A DNA stretch of 64,000 nt from CAISIP01 sp031396205 (GTDB taxonomy: Bacteria > Pseudomonadota > Gammaproteobacteria > Burkholderiales > Burkholderiaceae_C), in NCBI GenBank assembly GCA_031396205.1, contig JANNKH010000015.1:106281-170280 (forward strand). The letters are read 5' to 3'. Positions 35,975-45,461 of the stretch are shown here, one piece after another; position 1 is the first letter of the stretch; each line of letters opens with the position of its first letter. The position numbers and the translations under genes were made by a program. The notes under the pieces are model-generated. The model worked only from the letters and a program-made list of their open reading frames with translations, made no database searches and was not told the origin of the DNA.

Positions 35975-36589
35975 ATGAACGAACCCGTGAAATCCCGTCC
36001 CGAAACCATCGGCCCCCTGTCCAACCTGATTTTCGCCAGCCGCTGGCTGCAGCTACCGTTGTACTTGGGCCTGATTGCGGCGCAAGGCGTGTACGTTTTC
36101 CAGTTCTGGGTCGAACTGGTGCATCTGCTCGAAGCCGCGTTCGGCAACCAGAACGCGCTGCAGGCCCTGATCACCAGCACCGGATACCGGGCGGACTACG
36201 AGATCCGGTCGCTCAACGAAACGGTGCTGATGCTGGTGGTGCTGGCGCTGATCGACGTGGTCATGATCTCCAACCTGTTGATCATGGTCATCGTGGGCGG
36301 TTACGAGACATTCGTCAGCCGCATGAACCTGCAACAGCACCCGGACCAACCGGAGTGGCTCAGCCATGTCAATGCATCAGTGCTCAAGGTCAAGCTGGCA
36401 ACCGCCATCATCGGCATCTCCTCGATCCATCTGCTCAAGACCTTCATCAACGCCGCCAACTATGACGTCAAGGTGCTGATGTGGCAGACCATCATCCATA
36501 TCGTGTTCCTGATGTCGGCGCTGGCCATCGCGTATACCGACAAACTGATGACGCCCAACAAGCCGGCCGCGCCCCGCGCCGGGCACTGA
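35975..36589 (+). CDS. UPF0114 (YqhA/TIGR00645) family membrane protein
   Basis: This 204-residue protein starts MNEPVKSRPETIGPLSNLIFASRWLQLPLYLGL and has four membrane segments (about residues 25-45, 85-110, 138-155 and 170-188). The NLIFASRWLQLPLY and ALIDVVMISNLLIMVIVGGYE stretches are diagnostic of the UPF0114 family, of unknown function. The ATG at 35975 is preferred to a TTG nine bases upstream. It is divergent from acs. Confidence 0.9.
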   Translation: MNEPVKSRPETIGPLSNLIFASRWLQLPLYLGLIAAQGVYVFQFWVELVHLLEAAFGNQNALQALITSTGYRADYEIRSLNETVLMLVVLALIDVVMISNLLIMVIVGGYETFVSRMNLQQHPDQPEWLSHVNASVLKVKLATAIIGISSIHLLKTFINAANYDVKVLMWQTIIHIVFLMSALAIAYTDKLMTPNKPAAPRAGH

Positions 36590-36900
36590 CAACACAGCCC
36601 CACGCCATCGCCGCGGCGAGTGGCCATAGCCCAAGGACCATTGGCGCAAGAATGACGATTGGGAGTGGGTTCGGCATCAATTGGTATGTTGGCGGTCGCG
36701 GCGTCCCCCTGCGGCCATGATACAAGCCCGTGCCGCGATGGGCCTTGGCAACAAAGGGCCTTGGGTACACTCAGCGCATTGTTGCGGGACGCTCGTCAGC
36801 ATGATTGCGGCTGTCGCAGGTCGCTTGCTGCGAAGTCGATCGGACCTGCCGCCGCCCTGGCCCGCCCGGCTGGCGTCTCCATGCGCAGAAAGAGCTCTTC
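36590..36900. other. 311-base gap with no identifiable gene
   Basis: The stretch between the UPF0114 gene and the antiporter gene holds no frame with plausible protein composition on either strand and no convincing terminator. The promoter of the antiporter gene should lie here, but no clear -35/-10 pair is visible. Confidence 0.5.
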
Positions 36901-38325
36901 ATGATCCACCGCACGCGTTTCGTCCGAGCACTATTTATTCTGGCCCTGGCGCTGCTGGGTGCGGGGCCTGCGGTCGCAGCTGACGTGGACGGTAGAGCTC
37001 TGTCGGTCTTGTGGGCCGTGCCGTTTGCCGGCCTGCTGTTGTCGATCGCCGTGTTGCCGCTGGCAACGCCCCATTTCTGGCACCACCACTTTGGCAAGAT
37101 CTCGCTGGCCTGGGCGCTGGCCTTCCTGGTGCCATTTGCGCTGTCCTTCGGACCGGGTGCCGCTGCGGCCGGCCTGGTGCATGCGGCGGTTGCCGAGTAC
37201 ATCCCGTTCATCATCTTGCTGACGGCCTTGTTTGTCGTTGCCGGGGGCATTCATGTACGCGGCAATCTGCATGGCACACCGGCACTGAACACCGCGATCC
37301 TGGCGATCGGTGCCGTGCTGGCGAGCATGATGGGGACCACCGGCGCATCGATGCTGATGGTGCGACCGTTGATCCGTGCCAACGACAACCGCAAGCACCG
37401 CACGCACGTCATCATCTTCTTCATCTTCATCGTCGCCAATGCGGGCGGCTCGCTGACGCCGCTGGGCGACCCGCCGCTGTTCCTGGGTTTTCTCAAGGGC
37501 GTGGATTTTTTCTGGACTCTGCGCCACATCCTGCCCGAAACCCTGTTCCTGGTCGGCAGCCTGCTGGCTATCTTCTACCTGCTCGACAGCTGGTACTACA
37601 GACGCCGCGAAGAAGTACTGCCGGTCGATCCAACGCCTGACACCCGCAAGTTCGGCATCGACGGTCCGGCCAACCTGGCACTGCTGCTGGTGATCGTGGG
37701 ACTGGTGCTGCTCAGTGGCTTGTGGAAGACGTCCCTAGGGTTCTCGGTGCTGGGCACCGAGGTCGGTGTACCGGGTCTGGTACGCGACCTGGGCCTGATC
37801 GCTGTCATCATGGTCTCCATCATGATCACGCCGGCCGGTGTCCATGTGGACAACCAGTTCTCCTGGGCGCCAATGCAGGAGGTGGCCAAGCTGTTCGCCG
37901 GTATTTTTCTGACCATCGTACCGGTGATCGCGATGCTCAAGGCCGGAGTCGACGGTCCCTTCGGCGCCGTGGTGGCTGCGGTCACGCGACCCGACGGCAG
38001 CCCCGATCCGGCGATGTATTTCTGGGCCACCGGCATATTGAGCTCATTCCTGGACAACGCGCCGACCTATCTGGTTTTCTTCAACACGGCCGGGGGCGAT
38101 CCGGTCACGCTGATGGGGCCGTTGGCACCCACCCTCACCGCCATTTCGGCCGGCGCGGTTTTCATGGGGGCAAATTCCTACATCGGCAATGCCCCCAACC
38201 TGATGGTCAAGGCGGTGGCGCAAGACCGCGGTGTACCAATGCCCAGTTTCTTCGGGTACATGGCCTGGTCGTGCGCCATCCTGCTGCCTCTATTCGCGAT
38301 CATGACCTTCCTGTTCTTCCGCTGA
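36901..38325 (+). CDS. NhaD-like sodium:proton antiporter family protein
   Basis: This 474-residue protein has an N-terminal signal-like segment and about 11-12 membrane spans. Family-like landmarks are LASMMGTTGASMLMVRPLIRAN (about residues 140-161), FIFIVANAGGSLTPLGDPPLFLGFLKG (about 176-202) and FLDNAPTYLVFFNTAGGD and GANSYIGNAPNLMVKAVA in the second half, which repeat the N.G..L.P.GDP / NAPN pattern of ion-transporter superfamily half-repeats. The family includes Na+/H+ antiporters of the NhaD type and citrate-type carriers, so the ion is predicted only. AAAGAG precedes the ATG. Confidence 0.83.
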   Translation: MIHRTRFVRALFILALALLGAGPAVAADVDGRALSVLWAVPFAGLLLSIAVLPLATPHFWHHHFGKISLAWALAFLVPFALSFGPGAAAAGLVHAAVAEYIPFIILLTALFVVAGGIHVRGNLHGTPALNTAILAIGAVLASMMGTTGASMLMVRPLIRANDNRKHRTHVIIFFIFIVANAGGSLTPLGDPPLFLGFLKGVDFFWTLRHILPETLFLVGSLLAIFYLLDSWYYRRREEVLPVDPTPDTRKFGIDGPANLALLLVIVGLVLLSGLWKTSLGFSVLGTEVGVPGLVRDLGLIAVIMVSIMITPAGVHVDNQFSWAPMQEVAKLFAGIFLTIVPVIAMLKAGVDGPFGAVVAAVTRPDGSPDPAMYFWATGILSSFLDNAPTYLVFFNTAGGDPVTLMGPLAPTLTAISAGAVFMGANSYIGNAPNLMVKAVAQDRGVPMPSFFGYMAWSCAILLPLFAIMTFLFFR

Positions 38326-38439
38326 ACGTCGCCTCGCGCCGTTGTCGCCGGGCAGGGCAACCGGCAACCTGCGACAGGGTCCGCGCCATCGGTTGGGTAA
38401 ACTCGATGACCGAGCTCTTTCGCGAACCAGGATTGCCCC

Positions 38440-39987
38440 ATGCCCTCTCCCGCCACCATCCGCCAGAACGACCTGATCGAGTCCGTCGCGGCCGCCTTGC
38501 AGTTCATCAGCTACTACCATCCCGCCGACTACATCGCGCACCTGGCACGTGCCTATGAACGTGAGCAAAGCCCGGCGGCCAAGGACGCGATCGCGCAGAT
38601 CCTGACCAATTCGCGCATGAGCGCGCAGGGCCATCGGCCGATCTGCCAGGACACCGGCATCGTCAATGTGTTCCTCAAGCTGGGCATGGATGTACGGCTG
38701 GGGGGCTTCACCGGCACGCTGGACGACGCCATCAACGAAGGGGTGCGCCAGGGCTACCAGCATCCGGACAACACCTTGCGTGCATCGATCGTTGCAGACC
38801 CGCAATTTGAGCGCAAGAACACCCGGGACAACACACCCGCGGTGATCCATGTCGAACTGGTCGTCGGCAACAAGCTCGACGTGACCGTGGCCGCCAAGGG
38901 CGGCGGTTCGGAGAACAAATCCAAGCTGGTCATGCTCAACCCGTCCGATTCGGTGGTCGACTGGGTGCTCAAGACCGTGCCGACCATGGGTGCGGGCTGG
39001 TGCCCGCCCGGCATGCTGGGCATCGGCATCGGCGGCACCGCCGAACGCGCGGTGCTGCTGGCCAAGCAGGCGCTGATGGAAGACATCGACATGTACGAGC
39101 TGCTGCAGCGCGGCCCGCAGAACAAGACCGAGGCACTGCGCATCGAGCTGTTCGAGAAGGTCAATGCGCTGGGCATCGGCGCGCAGGGCCTGGGCGGACT
39201 GACAACGGTGCTGGACGTCAAGATCAAAATGTTCCCGACCCACGCTGCCGGCAAGCCGGTGGCGATGATCCCGAACTGCGCCGCCACCCGCCACGCGCAT
39301 TTCGTCATGGACGGCTCGGGCCCGGTCTATATCGACCCGCCGTCGCTCGACCTGTGGCCGGATGTACAGTGGACACCGGACTACAAAAAGAGCCGCAAGG
39401 TCGACCTCAACACCTTGTCCAAGGACGAGATCGCCACCTGGAAGGCCGGCGACACATTGCTGCTCAGTGGCAAGATGCTGACCGGCCGCGACGCCGCGCA
39501 CAAGCGCATCCAGGACATGCTGGCCAAGGGCGAACAGCTGCCGGTGGACTTCACCAACCGCACCATCTACTACGTCGGCCCGGTCGACCCGGTGCGCGAC
39601 GAAGTCGTCGGCCCCGCCGGTCCGACCACCGCGACGCGCATGGACAAGTTCACCGACATGATGCTTGCGCAGACCGGCCTGATCAGCATGGTCGGCAAGG
39701 CCGAACGTGGCCCCGAGGCGATCGAGGCGATCCGCAAACACAAGAGCGCCTACCTGATGGCCGTGGGTGGGGCCGCCTACCTGGTCAGCAAGGCCATCAA
39801 GACCGCCAAGGTGGTCGGCTTTGCCGACCTGGGCATGGAGGCGATCTACGAATTCGACATGGTCGATATGCCAGTGACGGTGGCGGTGGACTCCGAAGGA
39901 ACCAGCGCGCATATCACGGGGCCGGCGACGTGGCAAAAAAGGATTGCCAGTGGGGAGTTCAAGAGCATTGCGCTGACGGCGGGCTGA
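38440..39987 (+). CDS. Class I (iron-sulfur) fumarate hydratase
   Basis: This 515-residue [4Fe-4S] enzyme interconverts fumarate and malate in the TCA cycle. The N-terminal alpha domain has RPICQDTGIVNVF (cluster Cys), IVADPQFERKNTRDNTPAVIH and GAGWCPPGMLGIGIGGTAERAV; MIPNCAATRHAHF supplies another Cys. The C-terminal beta domain has TGRDAAHKRI and GPTTATRMDKF. The length fits the single-chain FumA/B type rather than split alpha/beta subunits. Its stop abuts the stop of the convergent FAD monooxygenase. Confidence 0.94.
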   Translation: MPSPATIRQNDLIESVAAALQFISYYHPADYIAHLARAYEREQSPAAKDAIAQILTNSRMSAQGHRPICQDTGIVNVFLKLGMDVRLGGFTGTLDDAINEGVRQGYQHPDNTLRASIVADPQFERKNTRDNTPAVIHVELVVGNKLDVTVAAKGGGSENKSKLVMLNPSDSVVDWVLKTVPTMGAGWCPPGMLGIGIGGTAERAVLLAKQALMEDIDMYELLQRGPQNKTEALRIELFEKVNALGIGAQGLGGLTTVLDVKIKMFPTHAAGKPVAMIPNCAATRHAHFVMDGSGPVYIDPPSLDLWPDVQWTPDYKKSRKVDLNTLSKDEIATWKAGDTLLLSGKMLTGRDAAHKRIQDMLAKGEQLPVDFTNRTIYYVGPVDPVRDEVVGPAGPTTATRMDKFTDMMLAQTGLISMVGKAERGPEAIEAIRKHKSAYLMAVGGAAYLVSKAIKTAKVVGFADLGMEAIYEFDMVDMPVTVAVDSEGTSAHITGPATWQKRIASGEFKSIALTAG

Positions 39988-41190
39988 TCAACGACGGTAC
40001 AACCACGGCAGGTCCAGCAGCCGAGAACCCAGCAGCACCAGCGCCGCGTCGCGTCCCCAGCGGACGACGCCACTGGCATGGAATATCGCGCCGTTGCGCC
40101 GGGATCGCAGTTGCACCCGGCGATTGCGTTGCCAACGCTGGTGCGCAAACACCTGCAACGCCGCCTCGATCGATCTGCCTCGATCGGCCAGCGCGTCCGC
40201 CACCGCCGACGCGTCCTCGATCGCCATGCCCGCGCCCTGCGCGAGGTAGGGTCGCATCGGATGCGCGGCATCACCTAGCAGCGCCACCCGGCCTACAACG
40301 TGTTCCTGCGGGCCGTCGATGGGCGGGCGGTCACACAGGATCCACAGGCGCCATGCCGGCACTGCGTCGACTCGCTTTTGCAACGGCCCAGCGGTGCCGC
40401 GCAGGGCCTGCAGCAACTGGACCCGGTCCGCCTCCTGGTTCCAATTGGCGAGTTGACCCGGCGTGGCGTTGGCCGCCCGCAGCCAGTCCGGCTCACCGTG
40501 CACGACCACCACCAGATTGAGCCACTCGCCACCGCGCACCGGGTACTGGACCACATGCAGCCGCGGGCCCAACCAGACGGTGACCTGCTGGCTGCGCAGC
40601 GACGGCGGCAGGTCAGACTGCTTCTGCAAAGCCCGGTAGGCCAGGTGACCGGTTGGCTGCGCAGCGCCGTCGTCCAGCAACAACCGGCGCACCGGGCTCC
40701 ACAACCCGTCGGCACCCAACAGTGCATCGGCGTGCAGCGCGCGGCCGCCAGCCAGGGAGACTTGCACCCCGTGGGATGCCTGTTCGAACCGAACCAACTC
40801 GCCGCTCAACTCCAGTTCCGCCAGCCCCTGCGCCTGCACCGCGGACAACAGCATCTGGTGCAGGTCCGCCCGATGCACCGTGGCATACGGCGCGCCGTAA
40901 CGCCGCAGCATCTCTGCGCCAAGCGGCAACTGCGCGAGTGTGCCGCCAGACAAGGCGCTGCGTACCAACAGCCGGTCCGGAAACGCCGCCACCTGCGCCA
41001 GTTGCGTCTCCAGGCCCCAGCCGTGCAGGATGCGGGTGACATTGGGGCCGATCTGGATGCCGGCGCCGACCTCGCCAAAACTGCTGGCGCGCTCGATTAC
41101 CCGCGCCGCCTTGCCCAAGCGCCCGCAGGCCAGCGCCGCGGCCAGGCCGGCAATACCGGCACCGGCAATGAGCAATGGCGAATGCGACAT
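39988..41190 (-). CDS. FAD-dependent aromatic-ring monooxygenase
   Basis: This 400-residue protein is of the salicylate/3-hydroxybenzoate hydroxylase type. It has the dinucleotide-binding GAGIAGLAAAL (about residues 9-19), the DG motif LGADGLWSPVRRLL (about 155-168) and the second FAD motif GDAAHPMRPYLAQGAGMAIEDA (about 290-310). Substrate cannot be inferred. The ATG at 41188-41190 is chosen; another ATG lies nine bases upstream. It is divergent from an HTH regulator with a perfect palindrome in the gap, so these two are likely a controlled pair. Confidence 0.87.
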   Translation of the reverse strand: MSHSPLLIAGAGIAGLAAALACGRLGKAARVIERASSFGEVGAGIQIGPNVTRILHGWGLETQLAQVAAFPDRLLVRSALSGGTLAQLPLGAEMLRRYGAPYATVHRADLHQMLLSAVQAQGLAELELSGELVRFEQASHGVQVSLAGGRALHADALLGADGLWSPVRRLLLDDGAAQPTGHLAYRALQKQSDLPPSLRSQQVTVWLGPRLHVVQYPVRGGEWLNLVVVVHGEPDWLRAANATPGQLANWNQEADRVQLLQALRGTAGPLQKRVDAVPAWRLWILCDRPPIDGPQEHVVGRVALLGDAAHPMRPYLAQGAGMAIEDASAVADALADRGRSIEAALQVFAHQRWQRNRRVQLRSRRNGAIFHASGVVRWGRDAALVLLGSRLLDLPWLYRR

Positions 41191-41364
41191 GCAAAGCATG
41201 GTAAGGCGCTTTGCTGACCGCTCCGGGAAAAACGCTCGCCAGCCAGATGACGCATCGGCCAGCGTGACCAAGCGCAGGAAACGGGGCGAAGCAAGAACGG
41301 ACAGGTCGGACGTCGGAAGCAAAAGATCGGGCACCGATGGTCCCAGCGCGCTCGCAGCGCGTCG

Positions 41365-41381
41365 ATTACCTGCCAGGTAAT
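41365..41381. promoter_or_regulatory. Perfect palindrome, likely operator
   Basis: ATTACCTG-C-CAGGTAAT is a perfect 8+1+8 inverted repeat, 33 bases before the start of the HTH regulator and within the gap shared with the FAD monooxygenase. It is the best operator candidate for the MmyB-like regulator beside it. Confidence 0.65.
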
Positions 41382-41414
41382 GCCATTGCACCGCTTTGGA
41401 TCTACGATGGCGCC

Positions 41415-42233
41415 ATGAATACCCTGCATGTTTCCACCGGCCATGCAACACCAGCGCCGTTCGGCCACCATCTGCGCACCTGGCGCCAGCGCCGCAACCT
41501 GAGTCAGCAAGGTTTGGCGCAGGAGGCCGAGGTGTCGACCCGGCACCTGAGTTTTGTCGAAACCGGCCGTGCCGAACCGAGCCGCGAAATGGTGCTGCGC
41601 CTGGCCGAGCGGCTGGACATTCCCTTGCGTGAACGCAATACCCTGCTGGTGGCCGCCGGTTACGCGCCGATGTACCGTGAACGTCCACTGGACGATCCGG
41701 CGCTGGCCAGCGCACGCGCCGCGGTCGAATTGGTGCTCAAGGGCCATGAGCCGTATCCGGCGCTGGCGCTGGACCGCACCTACAACGTGGTTGCGGCCAA
41801 CCGCGCGGTGCCGATATTCCTGCAGGGGCTGCCGCAGGAGCTGCTGCAGCCACCGATGAATGTGCTGCGCATCAGCCTGCATCCGCTGGGCGTGGCGCCG
41901 CGCATCGAAAACCTCGTGCAATGGCGTACCCATTTGTTCGCGCGTCTGCGCCAGCAGATCGCCGCCACCGCCGATCTGCGGCTGGTCGAATTGCTCGAAG
42001 AACTGCGGGCCTATCCGGTGCCCGGCGACGCCAGCAAGACGACCGTCGATGGCGAACACCTGGGCGTCGTCATGCCGTTTCGCCTGCGCTCACCGGCCGG
42101 CGTGCTGAGTTTTATCAGCACCGTCACGATTTTCGGCTCGGCGCACGATGTGACGCTGCAAGAACTGATGATCGAATCGTTCTTTCCGGCGGACGGATTC
42201 ACCGCTGGCGTATTGCGTCAACAGGCCGCTTGA
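41415..42233 (+). CDS. XRE-type HTH regulator with MmyB-like ligand domain
   Basis: This 272-residue protein has an N-terminal Cro/XRE helix-turn-helix (FGHHLRTWRQRRNLSQQGLAQ and VSTRHLSFVETGRAEPSREMVLRLA, about residues 16-60). The C-terminal domain (about 90-265) contains PYPALALDRTYNVVAANRA and ISLHPLGVAPRIENLVQW, the MmyB-like ligand-binding pattern, a PAS-like fold that in some members binds fatty acids. The ATG at 41415 begins the plausible N-terminus. A palindrome lies just upstream, and the divergent FAD monooxygenase is a likely target. Activator or repressor mode is unknown. Confidence 0.88.
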   Translation: MNTLHVSTGHATPAPFGHHLRTWRQRRNLSQQGLAQEAEVSTRHLSFVETGRAEPSREMVLRLAERLDIPLRERNTLLVAAGYAPMYRERPLDDPALASARAAVELVLKGHEPYPALALDRTYNVVAANRAVPIFLQGLPQELLQPPMNVLRISLHPLGVAPRIENLVQWRTHLFARLRQQIAATADLRLVELLEELRAYPVPGDASKTTVDGEHLGVVMPFRLRSPAGVLSFISTVTIFGSAHDVTLQELMIESFFPADGFTAGVLRQQAA

Positions 42234-42387
42234 GCCGCGCGCAGTGGCAGCAGTCGAAGCGGCTATCCGTAACGGCGCTTGCGCGCGATAAGCCCAGGAG
42301 CGCCACGGTCGGACGCAGGCTGCAGCCCGAACCATGGGCACAGCCAGGTGACGCGCCGTACCAGCTCGAATGCGGCCAGGCTGCGGG

Positions 42388-45243
42388 CTACGCCAGCAAC
42401 TGGCGCAGCACGTACGGCAGGATGCCGCCGTTGCGGTAGTAGTCGACCTCGATCGGCGTGTCGATACGCAGCGTCACGACCACCTCGCGGCACTTGCCCT
42501 CGGCACTGGTGATCAGCAGCTTCGCATTGCTTTGCGGCGTCAACGCGCTGTCGGGCAGCACGTCGACGACCTCGTTACCGAGCAAGCCCAGTGTCAGCCA
42601 TGAATCGCCGCCCTGGAATTGCAGCGGCAACACGCCCATGCCCACCAGGTTGCTGCGGTGGATGCGCTCGAAGCTGCGCGCCACCACCGCCCGGATGCCC
42701 AGCAGCTGGGTGCCTTTTGCGGCCCAGTCGCGGCTCGACCCGGTGCCGTATTCCTCGCCGGCGAACACGACCGTGGGTACACCGGCGCCGATGTATCGCA
42801 TCGCCGCGTCGTAGATCGACATGCGTTCGCTGTCGGGTTGGAACAGCGTCACTCCGCCCTCCTCGCGCGAGCCGTCGGCGCCAGGGGGAATCATCAGGTT
42901 CTTGATGCGCACATTGGCAAAGGTACCGCGCATCATCACATCATGGTTGCCGCGCCGTGCGCCGTAGGAATTGAAGTCGGCCTTCATCACACCGCTCTGC
43001 TCCAGCCACTGCCCGGCTGGCGAACTCTGCTGGATGGAGCCCGCCGGCGAGATATGGTCGGTGGTGATGGAGTCGCCGAACAGCGCCATGATGCGCGCGC
43101 GCTGCACCGACACTGCAGCGTCCGCCGGCGGCGGCGCCATCGCGAAATCAGCAAAAAACGGCGGCTCGGCGATGTAGCTGCTCTTGGGCCAGGTATAGGC
43201 CTGGCCGGACACGCCCTTGATCTTGCTCCACAAGGCGCCGGGCTCGGTCTTGACCTTGGCATAGTTGTCGCGAAACGCCTTGCCCTTCATCGCATAACGC
43301 AGCAAGGCATGGATCTCGTCACTGCTGGGCCAGATATCGCCCAGGTACACGTCACGTCCGCCCTTGCCCTGGCCGACGGGCTCGGTCATCAGGTCGCGCA
43401 TGACGGTGCCGGCAATGGCATAGGCCACCACCAGCGGCGGGCTCGCCAGGAAGTTGGCCTTGATGTTGGGGTGGATGCGCGCCTCGAAATTGCGGTTGCC
43501 CGAGAGCACCGCAGCGCACACCAGATCCTGCTCGGTGATCAGCTGGTTCAGCGTCGGGGTCAGATCTCCGGAGTTACCGATGCAGGTGGTGCAACCGTAG
43601 CCGGCCAGCGCGAAACCAAGTTTTTCGAGGTACGGCAGCAACCCGGTCTCGGTCAGGTATTCGGTCACGATGCGCGAACCCGGCGCCAGCGAAGTCTTGA
43701 TGTGCGGTTGCACCCGCAACCCGGCCTCGACCGCCTTTTTGGCCAACAGTCCGGCCGCCAGCAACACACTCGGATTGGACGTGTTGGTGCAACTCGTGAT
43801 CGCCGCTATCAGCACATCGCCGTTGCCCACCGTCAGCACGGGCTGGCCGCTGGGTCGAGCCACCGATGCCGCCATTTGGCCTGCGGCCAACGGCAGCGAC
43901 GGCCGATTGCCGGACATCTCCGCCAGGTCGCGGGGTGCGCCAGGCGGGGTCTCGACGCCGGCATCGCCCCGGGGCCCACTGCCGCCGGCCACGACTTCGA
44001 AGCGCTGCGCCAGGCGCTCGCCATGCTGGTTGAAGCCGTTCTCGGCGGCCGGCTTGCTGAACAAGGACGTGAATTGGGCTGCCACCTTGCCCAGTTCGAT
44101 CCGGTCTTGCGGGCGCTTGGGCCCGGCCAGGCTGGGCGTGACCGTGCCCAGGTCCAGCTGCACCACCTGCGAGTAATCGATCTCGCCGGCATTGGGGATA
44201 CCGAACAGTCCCTGGGCCCTGAAATACGCCTCGAACATTTCGATCTCGGCGCGGGTTCGGCCCGTGCCCTCGAAATACGCCAGCGTCTTCTCGTCGACCG
44301 GGAAGAATCCCATCGTGGCGCCGTACTCGGGCGCCATGTTGGCGACCGTGGCACGGTCCGGCAGCGCCAGCGAACGCGTGCCCTCGCCAAAGAACTCGAC
44401 GAACTTGCCCACCACCTTGTGCAGGCGCAGGATTTCGGTGACGGTCAGCACCAGGTCGGTCGCAGTAACCCCTTCGCGCAAGCGCCCGGTCATCTCGAAA
44501 CCCACCACATCGGGGGTCAGGAAATACACCGGCTGACCCAGCATCGCCGCCTCCGCCTCGATACCGCCCACGCCCCAGGCCACGACACCGATGCCGTTGA
44601 TCATCGTGGTGTGGCTGTCGGTGCCTACCAGCGTGTCCGGGTACGCCACGCCGTCTTTGGCGATATGCACGCCGCGCGCCAGATACTCCAGATTGACCTG
44701 GTGGACAATGCCGAAGCCGGGCGGAACGACACGGAATGTGTCAAAGGCCTGCATGCCCCACTTCATGAATTCATAACGCTCCCGGTTGCGCTGGTACTCG
44801 ATCTTCATGTTCAGGTCGAGCGAGTTCTTCTTGCCATAGTGGTCGACCGTGACCGAGTGGTCCACCACCAGATCCACCGGCACCAACGGCTCGATGCGCT
44901 TGGGATCCTTGCCCAGGCGCACGGCCACACTGCGCATTGCGGCCAGATCGGCGAGCAGGGGCACACCGGTGAAATCCTGCAGCACCACGCGCGAGACCAG
45001 GAACGGAATTTCGTCGGTGCGCGCCGCGTTGGCCGACCAGTTGGCCAGCTGCGCGACATGGTGCTTCGTGACCCGCTTGCCGTCGCAGTTGCGCAGCACC
45101 GATTCGAGCACGATGCGCAGCGACACCGGTAGTCGCGCGACATTCGGAAACTGGCGGGCAAGCTCCGGCAATGCGTAAAGACCGGCTGTTTTGCCGGACC
45201 TCGACTTGAAGGACTTGCGGGTGGAGGCGAAATCATGGCGCAT
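42388..45243 (-). CDS. acnA: Aconitate hydratase, AcnA type
   Basis: This 951-residue [4Fe-4S] enzyme isomerises citrate to isocitrate in the TCA cycle. It has the AcnA-type N-terminus (KSFKSRSGKTAGLYALPEL), LVGTDSHTTMINGIGV, cluster cysteines in ITSCTNTSNPSV and GYGCTTCIGNSG, and the C-terminal swivel domain with EEYGTGSSRDWAAKG. It is longer than E. coli AcnA (891) mostly because of a Gly/Pro/Ala-rich insert at about residues 425-490 between core domains. GGGAGC lies before the ATG at 45241-45243. Confidence 0.95.
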   Translation of the reverse strand: MRHDFASTRKSFKSRSGKTAGLYALPELARQFPNVARLPVSLRIVLESVLRNCDGKRVTKHHVAQLANWSANAARTDEIPFLVSRVVLQDFTGVPLLADLAAMRSVAVRLGKDPKRIEPLVPVDLVVDHSVTVDHYGKKNSLDLNMKIEYQRNRERYEFMKWGMQAFDTFRVVPPGFGIVHQVNLEYLARGVHIAKDGVAYPDTLVGTDSHTTMINGIGVVAWGVGGIEAEAAMLGQPVYFLTPDVVGFEMTGRLREGVTATDLVLTVTEILRLHKVVGKFVEFFGEGTRSLALPDRATVANMAPEYGATMGFFPVDEKTLAYFEGTGRTRAEIEMFEAYFRAQGLFGIPNAGEIDYSQVVQLDLGTVTPSLAGPKRPQDRIELGKVAAQFTSLFSKPAAENGFNQHGERLAQRFEVVAGGSGPRGDAGVETPPGAPRDLAEMSGNRPSLPLAAGQMAASVARPSGQPVLTVGNGDVLIAAITSCTNTSNPSVLLAAGLLAKKAVEAGLRVQPHIKTSLAPGSRIVTEYLTETGLLPYLEKLGFALAGYGCTTCIGNSGDLTPTLNQLITEQDLVCAAVLSGNRNFEARIHPNIKANFLASPPLVVAYAIAGTVMRDLMTEPVGQGKGGRDVYLGDIWPSSDEIHALLRYAMKGKAFRDNYAKVKTEPGALWSKIKGVSGQAYTWPKSSYIAEPPFFADFAMAPPPADAAVSVQRARIMALFGDSITTDHISPAGSIQQSSPAGQWLEQSGVMKADFNSYGARRGNHDVMMRGTFANVRIKNLMIPPGADGSREEGGVTLFQPDSERMSIYDAAMRYIGAGVPTVVFAGEEYGTGSSRDWAAKGTQLLGIRAVVARSFERIHRSNLVGMGVLPLQFQGGDSWLTLGLLGNEVVDVLPDSALTPQSNAKLLITSAEGKCREVVVTLRIDTPIEVDYYRNGGILPYVLRQLLA

Positions 45244-45461
45244 GGCAGGCTCCCGTTGGTGTTCATCGGCATCATTGAACAGCATTCTGACAGCCGAAGG
45301 CCAACCGTTCCAGGCGCATGGCCGCTGCACTGCACGCGCTGCGGTTTGTCGCTAAACTTGTCACCGGACCGCACCCTTCGGCACCCATCTGTCGCCCGAG
45401 GCTCTGGTGCAGCCCGTTTCCCGGAGGCGCACGCCAACTGGCGTATGCGTGAGAGACCCAC

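Noticed and set aside
42619..45132. Long plus-strand frame opposite aconitase
   Set aside because: Antisense shadow of acnA, with no recognisable domain.
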